NCBI GenBank assembly: GCA_001443495.1
Contig: LDXR01000005.1
Coordinates: 87,871-151,870 of the forward strand
Source of the DNA: a candidate division NC10 bacterium CSP1-5
GTDB lineage: Bacteria; Methylomirabilota; Methylomirabilia; Methylomirabilales; CSP1-5
Direction: 5' to 3'
DNA: 64,000 nucleotides
This document shows, one piece after another, positions 8,231-16,281 of this stretch; the stretch's first letter is position 1; every line of letters begins with the position of its first letter. Below the pieces are notes generated by a model. That model worked only from the letters and a program-made list of their open reading frames with translations. It did no database searches and had not been told where the DNA came from. Both the position numbers and the translations under genes were made by a program.

Positions 8231-9358
8231 TTACAGCTCCCGGTAGGTGAGCTTCCGGACCCATCCGGTCTTTTCGGGATGCTCCTTCCCGTCAACCTCC
8301 ACGTAGGCCTTGGGGAGGGCGTTGACGGGCTCGCCGTCCTGCTTGGGGCTCATGATGAGGTCCCGATTCCTGGACCAGACCACCCGGCGTTCATCGAGAT
8401 TCCCAAAGTAGTAGTTGACCCGGGCCGGATCGGGGCCGAAGGTGCCGTCGGCCGTCGTCAGGCGGACGAGCCTTTCGTTGTCTGCATTCACCGGGTAGTC
8501 GCCCGCGTACAAATCGGCCACGGACACGTCGTGGGGAATCCAGCCGATGCCGGGGGCATAGAACTCCGCCCAGCAATGGTAGCTCTGATCCTGGTCCTGG
8601 CCCCGGAGCTCGGGCTTGAGGAAGGAGCCGTACACGATCTGGGTCGGGATCCCCTTGGCCCGGGCCAGAGAGGTCCAGAGGGATTCGAAGTCGGTGCAGT
8701 TGCCGGTGCGGAAGGTCAGGCAATAGCTCGTGCTGCCGACCGGCGACGCCTTTTTGTTCTTGGGGTCCTTCACCCAGTACTCCACGTATTCCAGGGTCCA
8801 GTCGTAGAGCTTGCGGGCCGCCCGGACCGGATTGGTCTCGTTCCCCACGATCTGGTCTGCAAGCTTGCGGATCTGGTCGTCGATCTCGACGTGCTTGTTC
8901 GGTTGCAGATACTTGGCGAAGCGCGCGCGGTCGGCGTCCGTGATCGCCTTTGCCTTGGCCGGGTCCACACTCACCCGGACCTCCGAGCGCTTCACGACGA
9001 AGCTGGTCAGCACCTTGAATTCCTTCTGCTTTGGGTTCTGGGCTTCGAGGTACAGGACCCTGCTCCCTTCGGAATCGCGCTCGATGCGATGGGCATACGG
9101 CGCCTCCACGCGGAAGCTACTCACGTGCTGCGCGGGATCGTTTTCCTGGGGAAGGGCAAACCAGACGCGCACCCTCTTGGCCCCTTCTGGAACATTGACT
9201 GTGAGTTCATTCCGCAACTCAAAGGTCGCCTGTTTGATGCCCGGCGATCCTTCCTTCGCGGCAAAGGCGCCGGGGAAGAGCGAGGCGATTCCAAGGGCGA
9301 GAACCGTCATGATGCTGAAGATCAAGAGGACTCGAGACTGGAAGTTCCGCGCATCCAT
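8231..9358 (-). CDS. Exported transglutaminase-like protein
   Basis: 375 residues from the ATG at 9358, chosen because AAGGAGG lies 7 bases upstream (an ATG at 9364 is too close to it). A signal peptide covers residues 1-34 (hydrophobic LLIFSIMTVLALGIASLF, cleavage near AFAA). The transglutaminase-like core carries the triad Cys221 (RTGNCTDF), His261 (YHCWAEFYAP) and Asp277 (WIPHDVSV). In bacteria such proteins act as cysteine proteases or peptide-modifying enzymes outside the cytoplasm. It heads the sulfur operon (24 bases before the next gene), an odd place for an exported protein. Confidence 0.82.
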   Translation of the reverse strand: MDARNFQSRVLLIFSIMTVLALGIASLFPGAFAAKEGSPGIKQATFELRNELTVNVPEGAKRVRVWFALPQENDPAQHVSSFRVEAPYAHRIERDSEGSRVLYLEAQNPKQKEFKVLTSFVVKRSEVRVSVDPAKAKAITDADRARFAKYLQPNKHVEIDDQIRKLADQIVGNETNPVRAARKLYDWTLEYVEYWVKDPKNKKASPVGSTSYCLTFRTGNCTDFESLWTSLARAKGIPTQIVYGSFLKPELRGQDQDQSYHCWAEFYAPGIGWIPHDVSVADLYAGDYPVNADNERLVRLTTADGTFGPDPARVNYYFGNLDERRVVWSRNRDLIMSPKQDGEPVNALPKAYVEVDGKEHPEKTGWVRKLTYREL

Positions 9359-9440
9359 CGTCATGCCTCCTTGAAATGCAGTGGAACTGGGATGGGGCTG
9401 ACTGAGGCGTCCGAACGGATCGTGGGGAAACGTGGCAATC

Positions 9441-9469
9441 AGGCTAGATCGGGATGGACTATCAGTCAA
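9441..9469 (-). promoter_or_regulatory. Predicted promoter of the sulfur operon
   Basis: On the minus strand TTGACT (9469-9464) and TAGCCT (9446-9441) have a 17-base spacer. The start would be near 9434, giving a leader of about 75 bases to the transglutaminase-like gene. The -35 is good and the -10 moderate. Confidence 0.4.
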
Positions 9470-9613
9470 ATAGGTAATACTGATCTGAAATAGGTTTCGG
9501 ATTCGTGGGACCGATAGATAGCATTAGGCTGCCGACCAGGAAAATTCCCAGGCTTTGGTGGGGGATAGATATAGGAAGGCTGTGCGAAGAGTCCGAGGGA
9601 AGGGAAGTGATCG

Positions 9614-11023
9614 TCAGAAAGGAGCCACCTGCTCCTCGGTGGGCTCTGCTCAGCAGTACCATGGTTCGGTGAGGTAGGGAATCGTGGCCCGCGCCCGTGC
9701 CTCGACGGGCGGCGGGAGGGGACGTGGGGAGCCCGCGGCGGCCTGCTCGGCCAGTAACCACACCTGCGCAAAGATCTCGCGCCGACTTTCGCCGCGCGCC
9801 GTCGCCGCCCGGACGAGCGCCTGAATCTCCCCCTGCAACTGGTCCACGCGGGGATCCGAGTGCCGCCACGGATAGACCAGGGCGGTCTCGTCAAACGGCC
9901 CCACGATCTCTTGAACTTCGGCGAGCTCCAGGAGCTTCGAGCCGGCCGGGATCAACAGGCGAATTGCGAGCTGAATAGGGGCAACGTGGTCGATGAGGTC
10001 AAGCTCTGCCAACAGCGAGAGCAGTTCCTGGTAGCCCTCGATCGAGATCCAGTGGGTAAACGCGACGAAGGTCGGATGGAGGGTAAGCCCCGCCTCACGG
10101 CAGAGACGGACGACCCGGAGAAAATCATCGCGGGTATGGCCTTTGTTCAACCGCTCAAGGACGCGGTCATCGATCGACTCCACCGCACTGGTGACAAAGA
10201 GACACCCGGTCTCTTTCAGGGTGGTGAGATGCTCCGCATGTTTCAGGAGATGCTCGATCTTGATGGTCACATCATACGTCAGGTGTGGGTGTTCCGTACG
10301 AAGGGTCCGGACGAGGGCCAGGGCGTGACCGATCCCATTGAAGAAGTCGGGGTCGCCAAAGGTGATATGCTCCGCGCCCGCCGCCACCTGCCGCTTGATG
10401 TCTTCCAGGACCACATCCCGCTGGACGATGCGGAATTGCCCCTGATAGACCGGGACCACCGGGCAGTGGCGGCATAGATGTTTGCAGCCGCGACTGGCCT
10501 CGGTATATCCCACGGTTCGACTCCGCCCATCGCCGACTTCGAGCTGCGCATACTTCGATAGCGCCGCGAGGCCGTTTCGGTCCGGGACCAAGAATCGCTG
10601 CTTGGCCAGCGAGACGACCGGCTCTCTTTGGAAGACCTTCTTTGCACCCGCCGGCGCAGCGCGAAGTCGCTCAATGACGCTCCCGAGCCCCGCTTCGAAC
10701 TCCCCCCCCAGGACCGTGTTCGCCCCGAGCCTGCGTAACAGGGGCTCATTCATCGAGGCATAGAGCCCGTAAAAACAGAGATGCGCATCCGGATTCAGCA
10801 CCTTGACCCGCTCGGCGACCCGCGTGGCGATCCTCGTCGCCGTGTGCATCGGTAGATAGAACGCCACGACCTGGGCGGCGCGAACTGCCTCCTCGTCGAG
10901 AGGCTCCACGGCGAGGTCGAGACAGGTGACGCGGGCACCCGCCTTGCGAAGCCAGGCTGCCGGGGAGGCCAGCCCGAAGGGCTGCCGGCCCAATTCATAC
11001 GTGGAGATCAGTACGACCTGCAC
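9614..11023 (-). CDS. CUAEP-tail radical SAM selenoprotein
   Basis: Read through the in-frame TGA at 9652-9650 this gene encodes 469 residues ending W-Y-C-U-A-E-P and nine more residues. The CUAEP/CCAEP tail is, as far as I recall, the naming feature of a radical SAM (seleno)protein family. The radical SAM motif is Cys180, Cys184 and Cys187 (GCKHLCRHCP). Residues 1-115 resemble a B12-binding-like Rossmann domain (LISTYELGRQPFGLASPAA). A hairpin directly after the TGA (9646-9622) fits a bacterial SECIS. The start is the GTG at 11023, with AAGGGG 6 bases upstream; upstream in-frame codons look non-coding. It lies about 100 bases after the nfuA-like gene. Product and substrate are unknown. A normal stop at 9652 would remove only 12 residues. 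Confidence 0.82.
9622..9646 (-). ncRNA. Predicted bacterial SECIS hairpin
   Basis: Beginning 3 bases after the TGA, the arm GAGCCCACC (9646-9638) pairs with GGTGGCTC (9629-9622), with one bulged C and an eight-base loop, GAGGAGCA, that starts with G. Position, loop size and the G at the loop start fit bacterial SECIS elements, though the loop is slightly closer to the UGA than in E. coli fdhF. Confidence 0.65.
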
Positions 11024-11124
11024 CAGAGACCCCTTCTGGCCGCCAGCGTCATCGAACGAAAGGAAACCTCTACCCTCGCTCCCCGCCGGGGCGGCGAGCC
11101 GTGTTTCAGGAGTTTTCCTCGACG

Positions 11125-11718
11125 TTACGCGAAGGGAGAGGTGCCGCCCTTGGAGGGCTGGTAAAAGGGATTCTTCCCCGCAGCGTGATCGGTTGTATCG
11201 ATGACCTGGCGGATCTCGGGGACCGCCTCCTTGAGCAAGACCTCGATCCCCTGTTTGAGGGTCACATCGGCCATCCCGCACCCCTGGCAACCCCCGCCGA
11301 GGGCGATGTAGGCGATGTTATCTTTGACATCGAGGAGGGCGACGTGCCCGCCGTGGCTAGCCACCCCTGGATTGATCTGGGTGTCGATCGCATCCTGAAC
11401 AGCCTGCGCCCTGGGGTCCGTCCAGAGGGGGTTCGGATTGTCGACCTTGAACCCGCTTTCGGTGACTCCATCCAAAAAATCGACCGTCGCGCCCTTCAGG
11501 TTGGGGGCGCTCTCGGGATCGACGAGCACATCGAAGCCCCCGGCATTGACCACGGTGTCCTCGGCAGCCCTCTCCCCTGCGCCCACGAACTGCAGTTCGT
11601 ACCGGAAACCGCCGGGGCCGCGCCCCCTGATCGCCACGCGTAGCGCCAGATCCTTCTGCTCCTCACCTTCGAGGAGCGCCAGGACCTTCTTCTTGGCCGC
11701 ATCGGTAATCGTCAGCAT
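11125..11718 (-). CDS. nfuA: NfuA-like Fe-S cluster carrier
   Basis: 197 residues in two domains. Residues 1-95 are IscA/HesB-like (MLTITDAAKKKVLALLEGEE, GFDVLVDPESA) but lack the usual three Cys, as in NfuA. Residues 105-190 are a NifU C-terminal domain with Cys144 and Cys147 in GGGCQGCGMADVTLKQG. This layout delivers 4Fe-4S clusters to target enzymes. The next gene on the strand is a radical SAM enzyme needing such a cluster, which makes a functional pair plausible. Two promoter candidates lie upstream. Confidence 0.85.
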   Translation of the reverse strand: MLTITDAAKKKVLALLEGEEQKDLALRVAIRGRGPGGFRYELQFVGAGERAAEDTVVNAGGFDVLVDPESAPNLKGATVDFLDGVTESGFKVDNPNPLWTDPRAQAVQDAIDTQINPGVASHGGHVALLDVKDNIAYIALGGGCQGCGMADVTLKQGIEVLLKEAVPEIRQVIDTTDHAAGKNPFYQPSKGGTSPFA

Positions 11719-11774
11719 TGCCTCCTCCTTACAGGGTCGAGCCCCCTGCCCGATTGCTCACAGTACGGAATATT

Positions 11775-11804
11775 ATTATATGGAACACGCCTTGAACCAG
11801 CTAA
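11775..11804 (-). promoter_or_regulatory. Candidate promoter P2 of the nfuA-radical SAM pair
   Basis: A perfect minus-strand TATAAT at 11780-11775, with a weak -35 (TTAGCT, 11804-11799) 18 bases upstream. The start would be near 11768, with a leader of about 50 bases. Confidence 0.45.
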
Positions 11805-11807
11805 TTC

Positions 11808-11837
11808 ATCCTACCCGTAGTTGCCCGCGCTTGTCAA
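11808..11837 (-). promoter_or_regulatory. Candidate promoter P1 of the nfuA-radical SAM pair
   Basis: A perfect minus-strand TTGACA at 11837-11832 and TAGGAT at 11813-11808, spacer 18. The -35 overlaps the end of the ATP-grasp gene, so the pair can be transcribed independently of it. Confidence 0.45.
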
Positions 11838-13099
11838 CTCGAAGCTTCCCCGCGGGTCTTGCAGGGCGGGGTGATAATGAATTCCAGCCGCCGATGCGCT
11901 TCACGGAGTGCGGCCTCGACGCGGTCGGGGGTTTCGCCCCGGGCGAAGATGAATCCCAGGTAGCGCGATCCCTCTGGCAGAGGGATGACCTCGGTGCCCA
12001 CCGGGATCGTCAGTCGAATCTCTTCAATCCCTTCAACCCTTTGAGCCTCTGGGTGGCCCCGCACCTCTTTCAGGATCCCGGCCTGCGGGATCGGGATCAT
12101 CATCACCCCGGCAGCCTGCCTCTCGCGGATGATGGAGTCCACCTCGAGCCCCATCGCGTGCCGAAGGATCAGCTCCTCAAGAGATATGCCATCGCCAAAG
12201 CGCAGCGCGCGCGAGCACAGCCCCCCGATGGAGCGGGGGGCGATCTCGAGGATCCACGGCCCCTGATCGTTGACCCGAAGCTCCGCATGGATGGGCCCAT
12301 GCTCAAGACCCAGGGCGGCCACGGCCTGCGCCGTGCAGGTGACGATCGATTGCTGCACCGAATCCGGCAGCCGCGATGGGGTGACGTAGATCGTCTCCTC
12401 GAAAAACGGGCCCTCCAGGGGATCCGGCTTGTCGAAGATGGCCAGTACCCTGAGCTTGCCCTTTGAGAGGAGTCCCTCGACGGCGACCTCCACACCCGGG
12501 ATGTAGGTCTCGACCAAGACCTGCCGCGCGAGGGGGCCGCCCTGGGCCGCGACCTCCGGCCGACGCAGGATGGCGTCCAGTCGGTGAAAGGCCGCAGCAA
12601 ACTCAACCGGATCGTTGGCGCGGATGACGCCACGGCTCGCCGCGAGGAACAGGGGCTTGACGACGCAGGGAAAGCTCACCCGGCGGGCCACGTCCCGTGG
12701 ATCGTCATCGATGGAAAAGACCGCGAAGCGCGGCGAGGGGGCGCCGGCCGCCGCCAGGACATCGCGCATACGGTGCTTACTGCGGGCGGCGGCGACCGCA
12801 TCGACAGAGTTGTGCGGCAATTCCAATGCCGCGGCCGCCATGGCCCCCAGGATTGCGCCGTCGTCATCGGCCGAAACGACGGCCCGGATCGGATATCGCC
12901 TGGAGAATTCGACGATGGCGCGCGAGGCCTCCTCCGGTGCCAGAAAATCGAGGGTCAGGTGGCCACCCGGATTCGCGACCGCCAGCACCTGGTCGCGGTC
13001 GGATCCCACCACGACTGGGACGGCAAGCCGCCGGGCTGCCTCCAGAAAGGCGCTCGCCCGGTACGTCGTGGTGGTCATCAGTAGCAGCAGACGATCCAT
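11834..13099 (-). CDS. ATP-grasp domain carboxylate-amine ligase-like protein
   Basis: 421 residues from the ATG at 13099 (MDRLLLLMTTTTYRASAFLEAARRL). The upstream in-frame 22 codons look non-coding. The N-terminal 110 residues form a Rossmann-like pre-ATP-grasp domain (VPVVVGSDRD, AVVSADDDGA). The ATP-grasp core follows with the lid and ATP-binding Lys in FPCVVKPLFLAASRGVIRA, QVLVETYIPGVEVAVEGLL, and the Mg2+-binding Glu/Asn-like ILEIAPRSIGGLCSRA near residue 305. The end (MIPIPQAGILKEVRG, YLGFIFARGETPDRVEAAL) resembles the C-domain of BL00235/PurK-type ligases. It probably joins an acid to an amine using ATP; the substrates cannot be read from sequence. Confidence 0.75.
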   Translation of the reverse strand: MDRLLLLMTTTTYRASAFLEAARRLAVPVVVGSDRDQVLAVANPGGHLTLDFLAPEEASRAIVEFSRRYPIRAVVSADDDGAILGAMAAAALELPHNSVDAVAAARSKHRMRDVLAAAGAPSPRFAVFSIDDDPRDVARRVSFPCVVKPLFLAASRGVIRANDPVEFAAAFHRLDAILRRPEVAAQGGPLARQVLVETYIPGVEVAVEGLLSKGKLRVLAIFDKPDPLEGPFFEETIYVTPSRLPDSVQQSIVTCTAQAVAALGLEHGPIHAELRVNDQGPWILEIAPRSIGGLCSRALRFGDGISLEELILRHAMGLEVDSIIRERQAAGVMMIPIPQAGILKEVRGHPEAQRVEGIEEIRLTIPVGTEVIPLPEGSRYLGFIFARGETPDRVEAALREAHRRLEFIITPPCKTRGEASS

Positions 13100-13189
13100 C
13101 TGTCTCACAACGGGTGGAACCAACCGGAGGAAGCCTCGGGTGGGTGACTGCCCTGGGGAAAGCACATCCGGCTGACCGATGCCTGCGGA

Positions 13190-14986
13190 TCAGATATTCT
13201 TCAACTCATTGAGCAGTTTCACCACAGAGTCCCGGGCGTCCCCGAAAAGCATCATGCATTTCGGGTTGTAATAGAGTTCATTATCCACCCCGGCAAAGCC
13301 TGGACGCATGCTGCGCTTCAACACGATAATCGCCTTGGCGCGCTCGACCTCCAGGATCGGCATCCCGTAAAGCGGGCTCGACTTGTTGTTCTTGGCCGCC
13401 GGGTTCGTCACGTCGTTTGCCCCGACGACCAGGGCGATGTCCGCCTCGGCGAAGTAGGGATTGATCTCGTCCATCTCGAACAACTGGTCGTAGGGAACGT
13501 TGGCTTCGGCGAGGAGGACGTTCATGTGCCCGGGCATGCGGCCGGCCACCGGGTGAATGGCATATCTGACATTGACGCCGCGCTTCCCCAGCGCGTTCGC
13601 CAGCTCACTGACCCCGTGCTGGGCCTGGGCGACCGCCATGCCGTAGCCCGGGACGATGACAACCGAACGGGCACCATCGAACAGAAGGGCCGCCTCGTTA
13701 GGCACGATGCTCCGGACCGTTCCCCTGTCGTCCGCCCCCGACCTAGCCGCCTCTGGCTCGATCTTGCCGAACGCGCCGAACAGGACATTCATCGCCGAGC
13801 GGTTCATCGCCCTGCACATGAGGATGGAAAGAAGGAAGCCAGAGGTCCCGTCGAGCGACCCGGTGATGATCTGGATCTTGTTCATGAGCACAAAGCCCAT
13901 CGCCGCATCGGCGAGGCCGGCGTAGGAGTTCAACAGGGATATGACCACCGGCATGTCCGCTGCCCCGATGGGAATCACCAGGAGGAAGCCGAACAAGAGC
14001 GCCAGGCCGGTCATGAGGTAGAAGAGCGAGCTGGCCGTCGGCACGGCGATCAAGTAGACGAAGCTCCCCACGATAACCGCCAGCAGGGTGATATTGGACG
14101 TGTTCTGCCCCTTGTAGGTGATGGGGGCTCCCCGGAGGAGTTCCTGGAGCTTGGCGGCCGCCATGAGGCTTCCCGTAAACGTCAGGCCGCCAATAACCAC
14201 CTCGAAGCCGATGGCCGTCATCAGCACCCGGTCATGGACCAGTTCGGCGCCATGCCGGACGTATTCGGAAATCCCTATCAGGGTTGCCGCTAACGCCCCG
14301 AGAGAGTGGGAAAGGGCCGTCCGCTGTGGCACGGCCGTCATAGGGATCCACCACCCCATACTCCCCCCGGCGATGGTGCCAATGATGAGACCCGCGACGA
14401 TCCACCGGTAGTCGACGATGTCGTGGTGAAAGAGGGTTCCGATGACGGCCATGAGCATCCCGAATTCGGCGAGGAACATCCCCTTCCGGGCATACTTGGG
14501 CGCGCTGAGCCCTTTCAGGCCCAGGATGAACAGAACGGCCGACACAATGTAGAAAAAGCCGAGCGCATTCGTGGGATCGACGCCACGCAAGAATCCCTGT
14601 AGCTCCTCAAGCCAAACAATGCTCGCCAGGAGGCCGGCCACAAGGATGACGAGAACCACGCGCCTTCTCAGCCGGGTCCGGACCTCCCGCTCCCCCCTGC
14701 CGTCCTCTCCCTTCTTGAACATCTTCAGCATGCGGTCGGTAATGAGAAACCCGCCGACCACGTTCGTCGACGAACATGCGACCGCGATGAATCCGAGAAA
14801 CGTGCTCAACATCCCGAAATCCGCGCCCGCGACCACTAACGAACCGACCAGCGAGATCCCCGACATCGCGTTGGTGGCGGACATGAGGGGGGTGTGAAGG
14901 AGAGGGGGCACGCGGGAGATCACGTGATAGCCGAGAAAGCCCGCGAGAATGAATATGTAGAGCCCAATCTCGAGCTCTGTCGTCAT
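13190..14986 (-). CDS. pntB: NAD(P) transhydrogenase, fused PntA2 (alpha-2) and PntB (beta)
   Basis: 598 residues. Residues 1-95 match the small membrane subunit PntA2 (LLHTPLMSATNAMSGISLVGSL). From about residue 138 the full PntB begins (FFYIVSAVLFILGLKGLS), with 9-10 membrane segments and, from about 420, the NADP-binding domain III (VVIVPGYGMAVAQAQHGVSELA, GRMPGHMNVLLAEANVPYDQL, KRSMRPGFAGVDNELYYNPKCMM). Known systems have PntA2 on its own or fused to PntA1; a PntA2-PntB fusion is less usual. The enzyme uses the proton gradient to make NADPH. PntA1 is encoded 19 bases upstream. Confidence 0.9.
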   Translation of the reverse strand: MTTELEIGLYIFILAGFLGYHVISRVPPLLHTPLMSATNAMSGISLVGSLVVAGADFGMLSTFLGFIAVACSSTNVVGGFLITDRMLKMFKKGEDGRGEREVRTRLRRRVVLVILVAGLLASIVWLEELQGFLRGVDPTNALGFFYIVSAVLFILGLKGLSAPKYARKGMFLAEFGMLMAVIGTLFHHDIVDYRWIVAGLIIGTIAGGSMGWWIPMTAVPQRTALSHSLGALAATLIGISEYVRHGAELVHDRVLMTAIGFEVVIGGLTFTGSLMAAAKLQELLRGAPITYKGQNTSNITLLAVIVGSFVYLIAVPTASSLFYLMTGLALLFGFLLVIPIGAADMPVVISLLNSYAGLADAAMGFVLMNKIQIITGSLDGTSGFLLSILMCRAMNRSAMNVLFGAFGKIEPEAARSGADDRGTVRSIVPNEAALLFDGARSVVIVPGYGMAVAQAQHGVSELANALGKRGVNVRYAIHPVAGRMPGHMNVLLAEANVPYDQLFEMDEINPYFAEADIALVVGANDVTNPAAKNNKSSPLYGMPILEVERAKAIIVLKRSMRPGFAGVDNELYYNPKCMMLFGDARDSVVKLLNELKNI

Positions 14987-15005
14987 GGTCCTCGTTGAGG
15001 AGCGG

Positions 15006-16145
15006 TCAGGAGACCTTGGCTCCCACCGAGAGCCTGGCCTTCACCGCCGCATGGAGGATCTCTCCCTGATGCACGACCAAGGGGCCACGCGTCAGCTCGT
15101 CGTTCAGGTCCAGATGCACTCTCCCGTCCTGGAGCAGATGCATGAGGAAATTCGTGACGGTCCTGGCGTACATCTGACTGGCGTGGAGCGGCACCGTGCT
15201 AGGGAGGTTCGTGGGGCCGATGACAACGACGCCGTGCCTGATGACCTCCTGGCCCGGCTCGGTGAGAGCGCAGTTTCCCCCCTGCTCGGCGGCGAGATCC
15301 ACAATGACGGACCCCGCTCGCATGCCCTGGACCATCTCCTCGGTGATCAGGACCGGGGCCCGCCGGCCCGGGACCAGGGCCGTCGTGATGACGACGTCCG
15401 CACCCGTCACGTATCGAGACATCATCTGCCGTTGCTGCGTGTAGAACTCCTCTGACTGGGCCCTGGCGTACCCGGTCTTGTCCTCCGCATCCTTCGTTTC
15501 AAGGTCAACCTCGACGAACCTCGCACCGAGACTCTCCACCTGTTCCCTCACGGTGGGTCGCGTGTCGTATGCCTCCACGACCGCGCCGAGCCGCTTCGCG
15601 GTGCCGATGGCCTGCAGCCCCGCCACGCCGGCGCCGATGATGAGGACGCGCGCCGGGGTTATCGTGCCCGCGGCGGTCATGAGGAGAGGGAAGAGCTTCG
15701 GCAGGCGGCTCGCGGCAAGCAGAACCGCCTTGTAGCCCGAGATGGTGCTCATGGCGCTCAAGGCATCCATCGGCTGGGCGCGCGTGATGCGCGGCATGAG
15801 CTCCATCGAGAAGGCCGTCACCCTTCGCGCGGCGAGGGTCCTGATCTCGGCGGTGCTGGTGTACGGTTGGAGGAAGCCGATCAGGGTCGAGCCTTCCTTC
15901 ATTCTTCCGATTTCATCGGCTGTTGGCGGCTGTACCTTGAGGAGGATGTCGGCCCTCTGGAATATCTCTGGCTCGAGGCGCGCGCCCCTTTCGAGGTAGG
16001 AGCGGTCCGAAAAGCCGGCCGCCGCGCCCGCGCCCGACTGCACGAGAACCTCCAGACCCGCCTTCGTGAGCTTCGGAACAAGCTCGGGGACCAGCGCGAC
16101 GCGCCGCTCGCCGGGGAACTTCTCTGTCGGAACACCGACGATCAT
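15006..16145 (-). CDS. pntA: NAD(P) transhydrogenase alpha subunit part 1 (NAD-binding)
   Basis: 379 residues from the ATG at 16145 (AAGGAT just upstream). The frame extends 15 codons further without support. This is domain I of the proton-pumping transhydrogenase, which binds NAD(H). Seen are MIVGVPTEKFPGERRVALVPE, VQPPTADEI, the nucleotide-binding VLIIGAGVAGLQAIGTAKRLGAVVEAYDTRP (residues about 165-195), and LVPGRRAPVLITEEMV. The membrane part is missing here because it is encoded at the start of the next gene. The pair forms a two-gene unit. Confidence 0.92.
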   Translation of the reverse strand: MIVGVPTEKFPGERRVALVPELVPKLTKAGLEVLVQSGAGAAAGFSDRSYLERGARLEPEIFQRADILLKVQPPTADEIGRMKEGSTLIGFLQPYTSTAEIRTLAARRVTAFSMELMPRITRAQPMDALSAMSTISGYKAVLLAASRLPKLFPLLMTAAGTITPARVLIIGAGVAGLQAIGTAKRLGAVVEAYDTRPTVREQVESLGARFVEVDLETKDAEDKTGYARAQSEEFYTQQRQMMSRYVTGADVVITTALVPGRRAPVLITEEMVQGMRAGSVIVDLAAEQGGNCALTEPGQEVIRHGVVVIGPTNLPSTVPLHASQMYARTVTNFLMHLLQDGRVHLDLNDELTRGPLVVHQGEILHAAVKARLSVGAKVS

Positions 16146-16281
16146 GAGATCCTTGTGGGTGTGTGGTTGGCGCCACCGGGACGCCGGCATCCCGGAGCGG
16201 TCGTGTGCACCCTAACATTTCACATCGGTCGGAGCAAGAACGGCCCGTCCGGAGCACTCGCTGCTCACACCGGCGGTCAGG

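Noticed and set aside
9462..9894. Two minus-strand frames in the gap before the transglutaminase-like gene
   Set aside because: They overlap the radical SAM C-terminus in another frame and have no recognisable protein features.
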